64,000 nt of DNA from assembly GCA_963989245.1 (NCBI GenBank), contig OZ022346.1:9441277-9505276 (forward strand). Reading direction: 5' to 3'. Below, piece by piece: positions 43,901-53,040 of the stretch. The first letter of the stretch is position 1, and each line of letters opens with the position of its first letter. The notes under the pieces were generated by a model. The model had not been told where the DNA came from. It did no database searches and worked only from the letters and a program-made list of their open reading frames with translations. This DNA comes from Nansenia antarctica. Lineage: Eukaryota; Chordata; Actinopteri; Argentiniformes; Microstomatidae. A program made the position numbers and the translations under genes.

Positions 43901-46900
43901 GGCATTCAAGCCGTGGTTGATTGGTATTAACAGGACCAAAGTGTGTCAAGAAAACATTCCCCACACCATGACACCACCTGGATGAGAAGGTGTACAGGTG
44001 GTCTGCCTGTCTGGTTCTGTGTGTGATGTGGTTGTGTTCTGGTTCTGTGTGTGATGTGGTTGTGTTCTGGTTCTGTGTGTGATGTGGTTGTGTTCTGGTT
44101 CTGTGTGTGATGTGGTTGTGGTTGTGTTGTGGTCAGGACCCTGATCGAGGGGGACAGCCAGGCGGGGTTCTCAGTCTTCTGGGCTGACGAGGGTCTGGAC
44201 ACCGGGCCGGTCCTGCTGCAGAGACAGACGCCCGTCGCCCCCGACGACACGGTGGACTCCCTCTACAACCGCTTCCTGTTCCCAGAGGGCATCAAGGCCA
44301 TGGTAACTGTAACCAGGGAGTAGCTAAAGGACTGTAGAATTTTAGGAAGGGCTGGTTATCTAACTAACTCTGAGCTAAATCGGCAGTGTAGGAGGATAGA
44401 GGCAGGGGGCGCCAGCAACCCGTTAGACTAGCATATCACAGTTATATATATATCATATATTATAATACAAGCTATAACTCAGTTAATCACACTATAAGAC
44501 AATACTTAAACCCAATACTAGATTTGCTGTTAAACTAAACAATACAGACAACTAAACACACAGCAATGTATCAAATATGAACAAACACATTTATTTATAC
44601 AAATATATATACATCCCAATATACTCCCTCCCCGCCGGCCACACACACACTCACTCACTCACTCACACACAGTACCTGGCCTGAAAAGGCTTAGAGTCCC
44701 GGACTGAAATGAGCGCGTTGAGGCCTGGTTGGAGCTCGCATGTGACTCGAGGAAGGCAGCAGACAAGGGGGGGGAGTGACGTTGCAATTTGAAGGGAAAG
44801 GGGCGTCTTCGTAGCAAACGACGAGGTGTGAATGGCTCAGGTCCGGTGGTCCACGGTCAGCTCCGGTGGTGTCAGCGGTCGGTCGCAATCCACCTCGGAG
44901 GCGACGGCTCTGTCCGGCTTGGGTCTCGCTATGCGCCAACGTTAGCAGCCGGCGGCTAGCAAGGCTGGCTAACGGTGACACAGCTAAACTGGGCTAGCGC
45001 TGCCAACTCACCAAACTCCGAACTCCCGCGGCGATGCGGGTAGCCAGTGATTTACTATTAACAGTCGATGTTAAAGGCAGGTCTCCTAGACAGCATCACA
45101 CAGTACACAGCAATGAGTTCACCTTGACGAGGCTGAATTCAGCTATGCTTGGTCGACTCTGTGACTGACAGGAGCAACCTCTCATTCCTCTTCACTCTAA
45201 CGCACAGACCACTTCCGTAGCTATATATACCAACCGGACATACATCAAGTCACGTACGCCAATCAAAACCACGCCCACTAATCTGGCGCTTGCACAATAC
45301 TGAACAAATCTAAGACAGAACTTATACAATTACAATAACAATACATACACCTTCATGAAAACGTACATGAATAGTATGGAAAATAATTAAGGAAATAACA
45401 GGGGCAAAATAGGGCTGATTTGGGGAAACTAACTGGCTCTAAATTGTGGGCCTTCATAACAGCCGCCCCATGAAACCCTCGGTTTCATTTAACTATGGAA
45501 GGCACACTGGCTAGGCTGCTCTAGCAGCGTGAGGTATGAGGTGATAGTGTCCTTTGTAATTTGAGGGAGCTCAATCAGGCGTGCCACAGGTCGGGTGTAA
45601 GTGCGACCACCAACGTCCACGATGGCCGTCCGCACCCTTCCATCCGGACCCGGCAGGACCTTGGTCACTCTGCCTGTCTGCCAGGCGGCGCGTGGAAGGG
45701 ACTGGTCGATCACCAGTACCACGGCACCTTCGGACAAGTTGTCTCTCTCCCTCGTCCACTTCTGCCTGACTTGCAGGGTCGGCAGGTAGTGCAGTATGAA
45801 CTGCCTCCAAAACTGGTCCGCGAGCACCTGGCTGTGCCTCCACCATCTTCTTCCGGTGAGCTCTGCAGGGTCGTAGACTACCTGAGGCAGTGCAGAGTCT
45901 CGCCGCCCCATCAGCAAGAAGTTGGGCGTAATGGGATCCAGATCTGCTACATCACTGGAGGTATAGCCTAGGGGCCGGGAGTTCAAGATGCCCTCAATCT
46001 CTGCTAGTACAGTCTCGAGCACCTCATCGGTAGGCACCTTCTGTCCGAGAATGGTACGTAGGACGTTCTTTACTGAGCGAATCTCCCGCTCCCAGGCTCC
46101 CCCGAAGTGTGGAGCATTTGGGGGGTTGAACTCAAACTTCACTTGCTGGGAGGCGAGTCTGTCACGGGCCTCCTCAGTCATCGCAGCGTAGCTCGCCCTC
46201 AGCTCGGCCTCACCACCGACGAAGTTGGTGCCTCTGTCCGACCGGAGGGTCTTAGGGGTCCCTCGCCTGGAGGTGAACCTCTTGAAGGACATGAGGAAGC
46301 TGTCGCTTGTGAGCTGGTGCAGAACTTCAAGGTGCATTGCTCTCGTCGTCAGGCACGTGTAGATGATGCCCCACCGCTTTTCGGAGGCTCGCCGGTTTCG
46401 GACTAGGAGTGGCCCGAAACAGTCGACCCCAGTAGAGTGGAACGGAGCCTGTCTCAGTCGCAGCCGGTCCTCGGGCAGATCGGACATCATGGGCTGCGGC
46501 GGCGTGGCTCGCCACCTCTGGCAGTCCGAGCAGGACCTTTGATATCTCCGTACCGCCTCCCGTCCATGGAGTATCCAGAATCTCCGTCGTACCTCCGCGA
46601 AGACACGCTCTCCACCCGCGTGCTGCACTTTGTCATCATGGTGCTTGATGACCAATCTGGTGACCTGATGCTTAGTGGGAAGCACGATGGGATGCTTCGT
46701 GTCTAGGTCTAGATCTTGAGCGCGGCGCAGTCTGCCACCCACGCGAATGAGAACACCGTCGAGCTCTGGAGCTAAGCCGCGGAGTCTACTGTCCGAGGGG
46801 ATCGGCTTCCCTTTCTCGAGACACTCCAGCTCTCGGGAGAAGGCATCCTGTTGGGCACTCTGCAGCACCAGGAGCTCCGCCGCGGTGTAATCTTCGGCGC

Positions 46901-49900
46901 TGAGCGTAGTATCTAGGGGTAGACCGGCCTTGGAGCAGAACATCCTCTTCTGCAGCTCTTCGAGCGTCTCACACTCCTCTCCCGGAGTAGTCTCAGGGTC
47001 TACGACCTGGGTGGCTCCGCAGAACAACGTCTTACGCAGCTCTTTGTCCTCTCTGTCTTCTGCTAACGCCGGCGTGGCTGGCCACTCTGACTCCCGCTCC
47101 TGTAGGAAGTCTGGTCCCGTGTGATACAGGTGGGGCTCAGCCAGATCCTGGAGAGTTGCCCCTCTCGTGATGACGTCAGCAGGGTTCCTCTTGGTGTCTA
47201 CATAACGCCAGCAGTTCACCTCAGTCAACTCCAGAATCTCTGCGACTCGGGTGCCCACGAACACCTTATACCGACATGAGCTGGACTTCAACCACTGGAG
47301 GACGGTAGTTGAGTCTGACCACATGGTGACGCTCATCAGAGGTAGCTGGAGCTCGTCGAGCAGGAACCTTCCCAGTTGCGCGCCGTTCAGGGCAGCACAC
47401 AGCTCCAGTCTTGGGATGGACTGTTGCTTTTTCGGCGCCACTCGGGAACGTGCCAGGACAAACGAGACGTGGACTTCACCTCCAAGCTCTGCCGCTCTGA
47501 CGTATGCCACGGACCCGTACGCCATCTCCGAGGCGTCGCAGAATACATGTAGCGTGATGACACTCCTCTCTAGGTCCGTGGAGGGAGGGAAGTAGCTCCG
47601 CTGCAGCTTGATGTGCTGGAGAGTGGGAAGTTCCTGCTCCCAGGCCTTCCACTTCTCTTCTAGGTGACGAGGCAGAGGATCGTCCCATCCTCGTTCTTGG
47701 GCCCACAGCTCCCGGACAAGCACCTTGGCCATCGTCGTGAAGGGAGCGATATATCCCAGTGGGTCGTACTGGCTCGCTAGAGTGCTGTATATCGTTCTCA
47801 TCGTGACGCGTTGGGGCTTGGCAGGCTTATTGCGATAGCGTAGAGTGTCGGTCTGGAACTGCCAGATAAGTCCGAGCGTCATCTCCTGAGCATCATCTGG
47901 TGAGTGAGAGACCCAAGCCTCGCTGCTGGTCGAGGTGGCCTCCTCCGGGAGGTCTCTGATGACTTGCGGGTCGTTGCTGGCCCACTGGCAGATCTCAAAT
48001 CCACCCTCCTGGAGATGAGCACGCAGGTCCTGGACTAGCTGGCGGGCTTCCGTGGCTGTCTTCGAACTGTGGAGGCAGTTGTCCACGTAAAAGCTCTTAT
48101 GGACGGCGTCAAACACTCCAGGAGGTGCCGTCTCCTGCGCGGCGTGAGTCTGTAGCGCATAGGTGGCGCAACAGGGGCTGCAGGTTGTCCCGAAGGGTAG
48201 CACCTCCCACTGGTAGATAGAGGGGTCGGGGTCGCTCGGGTCCTCTCTCCAGAGAAACCTCATGAGTGGCTTGTCTTCCTCCAACATCCTGACCTGGTGA
48301 AACATTCGCTTAATGTCACCACTGACTGCGATCGGCTGCTGACGGAATCGCACCAGAACTCCCAAGAGGGCTGGGGTCAAGGTTGGACCAGGGAGAAGAT
48401 AGTGGTTGAGGTTGAGCTTCCCCACCTGGTAGCTACAGTTGAAGACCACTCGGTTCTTCCCGTTGTGGTGAACATTGTGGTGCGGGAGGTACCAAGACTC
48501 GGCACTCTGGTTCGCCTCGGCTGGCTCAAGCTTCTTCACCAGACCGGACTCCGTCAGTTTCTTCATCTCCGCTCTGTAAGAAGCAGCAAGGACCTCGTCC
48601 TTCCTCATACGCTTCTCAGTGCTGGTCAGACACTGTAGGACGGTTCGAGGGGATACTCGAAACTCTGGCATGGGTTCTCTTCGGAGTAGTGGTGTGACGT
48701 ATCTCTTCACGCCCTGGACTTCGATACGCACTGTCTTTGCTTTAAGGAGGTCTATGGCGTAGACGTCCTCCTTTGACCGTACGTAGAGCTTCTCATTCTT
48801 GTAGGGCGCAACGTCTAGCGTCCACAGCTTCTGGACGTTGTCTAGTAGCGCCGCATTCATGGAGTCCACACTGGTGTGAAGGCAGTTGATGGTCTGCACT
48901 TCTTCGGTTCGGACATGGAGGGATGACGTAGCTCTCCCGTCTCTATCTCTCCACTCGGTAGCGCCTTGGAGGGCCCACCCAAGCGCAGTCTTAACAGCCA
49001 TCGGGCAGCCTCGTGGTCCTCTCAGCGGAGGACGGAGCGACACGATCAGTGCAGCGTTGTCCGAGCCGATGAGAAGGGTTGGCTCCGCTCCTTCTATCGG
49101 ATGTAGGTCTACTCGCCGTAGGTGGGAATATCTTGCGCGTAATCTCTCCAGGGGGTAGTCGTAGCGGGAGAGCGCTAGCTGGTCTGCGGTGAAGACATTC
49201 TGAAGCCGATATCTGTCCGACGGCCGCCCCGCCGGGGAGATAGAGAAGTTGATTCTCGCCCCGGTGACCTCTTTAAGGTCGCGACGTATCGTGCGCAGAG
49301 TCAGCTTCTCCTCAGTCCCTTGGAGCCCCAACTGGCGCACTGCCTCCTGGAGAAGGATGGTCCGTTCCGACCCGTCGTCTAGAACGGCGTACGTGTCGTA
49401 CACAGCGTTGTTGTGGTGAAGTCGGACCTTCACCACCTTCAGTAGGACCTTGGAGCCGCTGCTCTGGGTTGGGTCTAGGTAGTAGACAGGTGTTTCCTCT
49501 TCCGGTGCGCTACCGGACCTAGGGCTTCTGGTGCCCTCCGTGGACCTGGCGAGGGAGACCTCGTGTAGGATGTTGAGGTGGACCTCCTCACAGCGGTTGC
49601 ACTTTCTCCTCAAGGTGCAGTTCTTAGCCAGATGGTCGCGCCCACAGTTCCAGCACCTCTTGTTCTCCTCGAGCCACCTCTGCTTGGCCTCGGTACTCAG
49701 GTTGTTGAAGTCACTGCACTCATTGAACCAGTGCTCGCTGGTGCAGTACGGACATGGCGGTGGACCTCTCCGTCCCTTTTGAGGGGGTTGAGAGGAATCC
49801 TTTCCCTCAGGTCGGGCTTTCCTCTCTCTCCGAGGCTCCTCCTCCGTGTGCAGCACTCCTACTGGGCGTCCTCTGTTCGAGCTCGGCCTGTCCCAGCGGT

Positions 49901-52900
49901 CTCCCTTCTCCCTCTCCTCCTTCGGCTCAGCGTAACCCATGGCGTCTACGTTGGTGTCATGCACTTCCTCCAGTAGGAACTCCGCGAAGGCAGCCATGCT
50001 CAGACCCAACTTCCCGGGGTTACGAACGCGCTGCTGTCGCCGGAACCTCTCCTGCCGGAAGCGTGGGATCTTGCGGAGCAGCCGCTCTACGTTGGAGGTG
50101 CTGTTGATCTCGCTGGCGCCAGCTGGGCCCTGCGTCTTCAGCATTCCAACCAAGGTGTGCACGCGGAGCGCGAAGTCATCCAGCGCCCGTTCATCCTTGA
50201 TGGGGGCCTGCTGTTCGAGGGCTTGCAGTTCAGCAAGGGCGTGGTTCCAGGGACGACCGTAGCGGGCATCCAAGTCGGCGAGCGCTCTGGTGTAAGGTGT
50301 CGGTGCGGAGGCATGGGCCAGAACCATGTTGTGGGCTCTGGGGTTCCTCACATGCTGAAGGAGAATCGCATATTTGTAGGACTCTGAGCAGGAGTCGTCC
50401 AAGAGCGTGTCTAGGCAGATGCGTAGTTCCACATACTGGCTCCTGTCCTCGTCCTTGAAGAAGGGGAACTTGGGTCCCTCCACCTGGGGAAACATCCTGT
50501 AGTGGATGATCGGGGCTGGAGTGACGGTCTGGGTGTCCGGCCTGCATGCCTTTTGGTTCACTGGAGGACCTAGGGGTGTGCTACGCTCTTGGGGAATGGC
50601 TCCCCTCCCGGGCAGCGACGCTGGCTCCCTCTGGGCCGCGTAGCGGTCGGGTCCCTGGTCCTCTTCCTTCAAGGTGGTCAGCTGGGCCTGTAGTTGGACA
50701 GTCATGGCGGGGGTCATGGAGCCATCGGCGGGGGGTTCAGGAGATGGCACTCGAGAGGGCCGTGCGGATGATGCTCTGGAGCTACGGGCCGACGGAGCTC
50801 TGCTGATGCACACGTCGCGCATGGTCTGCATCACTGCCTCCATCTTCTCCGCGTGCAGTTGCTCTCTCTCCATCTGGAGGCGGTCGCGCTCCATCTGGAG
50901 GCGTTCACGTTCTAGCGCCTCCTGGCGCTGCCTCTCCGCCGCGCGTTCCGCCCCCTCCATCTGGAGGCGCTCGCGCTCGAACTGGATGCGTTCCCTCTCT
51001 AACGCCTCCTGGCGCTGTCTCTCCGCCGCACGTTCCGCTCCTTCCATCTGGAGGCGTTCACGCTCGAACTGGAGGCGTTCCCGCTCTAACGCCATCTCGG
51101 CCTGTTGGCGCATACATTCTGACAGCGCGGCACTACTCCCTCTGGAGTGCATGCTATCCGCCCCAGAGGCAGAACTGCCCACGGAAACCCTGGACCGGGA
51201 GGAAGCCACTGAACGGCAGGAGCTAGGTCTCGAGCGCGCCGTACTGGGAGGCAGATCGTTAAGGCTGAGGCCCTCCCTCTTCCGCCCGCAGGCGCTGTCA
51301 GACCGGGCCTCTCCTTCCTGCTCTTCCGTTTCTACGGCAAAACCCTGCTGTTCTGCCATCTCATCCTCAGGCTGGTGCTCTTTGATGGCTGTCTCGGTGC
51401 TAGCCACCCGCGCGCCGGCGGACACCTCGGCCTCTCCGACCACTGTATCCCGTGGAGTGCGCTCCTCACTACCACTCAGTGAGCTTTCGAGCTCAAGCTC
51501 ATACTCTTGTAACCTCTGAGGCAACCGCGGGACTCTCTGTGGTCGTGGCTCTGGCTCCGGGGGCGGAGAAGGGGGGGTAACTGTCTTGTCTGGTTGGCTG
51601 CGCTCAGCCATGCTATCACTACACAACCTATCCGGCTCGAAGGACCAATTGTAACCAGGGAGTAGCTAAAGGACTGTAGAATTTTAGGAAGGGCTGGTTA
51701 TCTAACTAACTCTGAGCTAAATCGGCAGTGTAGGAGGATAGAGGCAGGGGGCGCCAGCAACCCGTTAGACTAGCATATCACAGTTATATATATATCATAT
51801 ATTATAATACAAGCTATAACTCAGTTAATCACACTATAAGACAATACTTAAACCCAATACTAGATTTGCTGTTAAACTAAACAATACAGACAACTAAACA
51901 CACAGCAATGTATCAAATATGAACAAACACATTTATTTATACAAATATATATACATCCCAATATACTCCCTCCCCGCCGGCCACACACACACTCACTCAC
52001 TCACTCACACACAGTACCTGGCCTGAAAAGGCTTAGAGTCCCGGACTGAAATGAGCGCGTTGAGGCCTGGTTGGAGCTCGCATGTGACTCGAGGAAGGCA
52101 GCAGACAAGGGGGGGGAGTGACGTTGCAATTTGAAGGGAAAGGGGCGTCTTCGTAGCAAACGACGAGGTGTGAATGGCTCAGGTCCGGTGGTCCACGGTC
52201 AGCTCCGGTGGTGTCAGCGGTCGGTCGCAATCCACCTCGGAGGCGACGGCTCTGTCCGGCTTGGGTCTCGCTATGCGCCAACGTTAGCAGCCGGCGGCTA
52301 GCAAGGCTGGCTAACGGTGACACAGCTAAACTGGGCTAGCGCTGCCAACTCACCAAACTCCGAACTCCCGCGGCGATGCGGGTAGCCAGTGATTTACTAT
52401 TAACAGTCGATGTTAAAGGCAGGTCTCCTAGACAGCATCACACAGTACACAGCAATGAGTTCACCTTGACGAGGCTGAATTCAGCTATGCTTGGTCGACT
52501 CTGTGACTGACAGGAGCAACCTCTCATTCCTCTTCACTCTAACGCACAGACCACTTCCGTAGCTATATATACCAACCGGACATACATCAAGTCACGTACG
52601 CCAATCAAAACCACGCCCACTAATCTGGCGCTTGCACAATACTGAACAAATCTAAGACAGAACTTATACAATTACAATAACAATACATACACCTTCATGA
52701 AAACGTACATGAATAGTATGGAAAATAATTAAGGAAATAACAGGGGCAAAATAGGGCTGATTTGGGGAAACTAACTGGCTCTAAATTGTGGGCCTTCATA
52801 ACAGTAACCATGGCAACTAACCCCCCCCCCCCCCCGCACACACACACACACACACACACACATAGACACACACACACACACACACATACACACATCTCCC

Positions 52901-52982
52901 TCTGTTTACCCACAGTTCACAGCTCTAGAAAGTTCCACAGCCTCCTGCTGTGAATGGTGAACCCTGTAGGACACAGACATTG

Positions 52983-53040
<58 letters not shown>

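Larger units (their letters stand above)
44308..52803 (-). mobile_element. BEL/Pao LTR retrotransposon, copy 2, full length (8496 bp)
   Basis: Minus-strand copy of the same family. LTRs of 1154 bp lie at 44308-45461 and 51650-52803. The 5-bp target duplication is GTAAC (44303-44307 and 52804-52808). The gag-pol ORF is intact. The left target copy is the 5' splice site of ALDH1L2 exon 4. Its interior is nearly identical to copy 1, whereas its LTRs differ at roughly 30 positions by my manual comparison. Confidence 0.95.

Noticed and set aside
50674..51519. 281-codon ORF opposite the gag region of BEL/Pao copy 2 (and 208 codons at 31182-31808)
   Set aside because: Antisense shadows of the repetitive, Glu/Arg-rich gag coding sequence. 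No domain.
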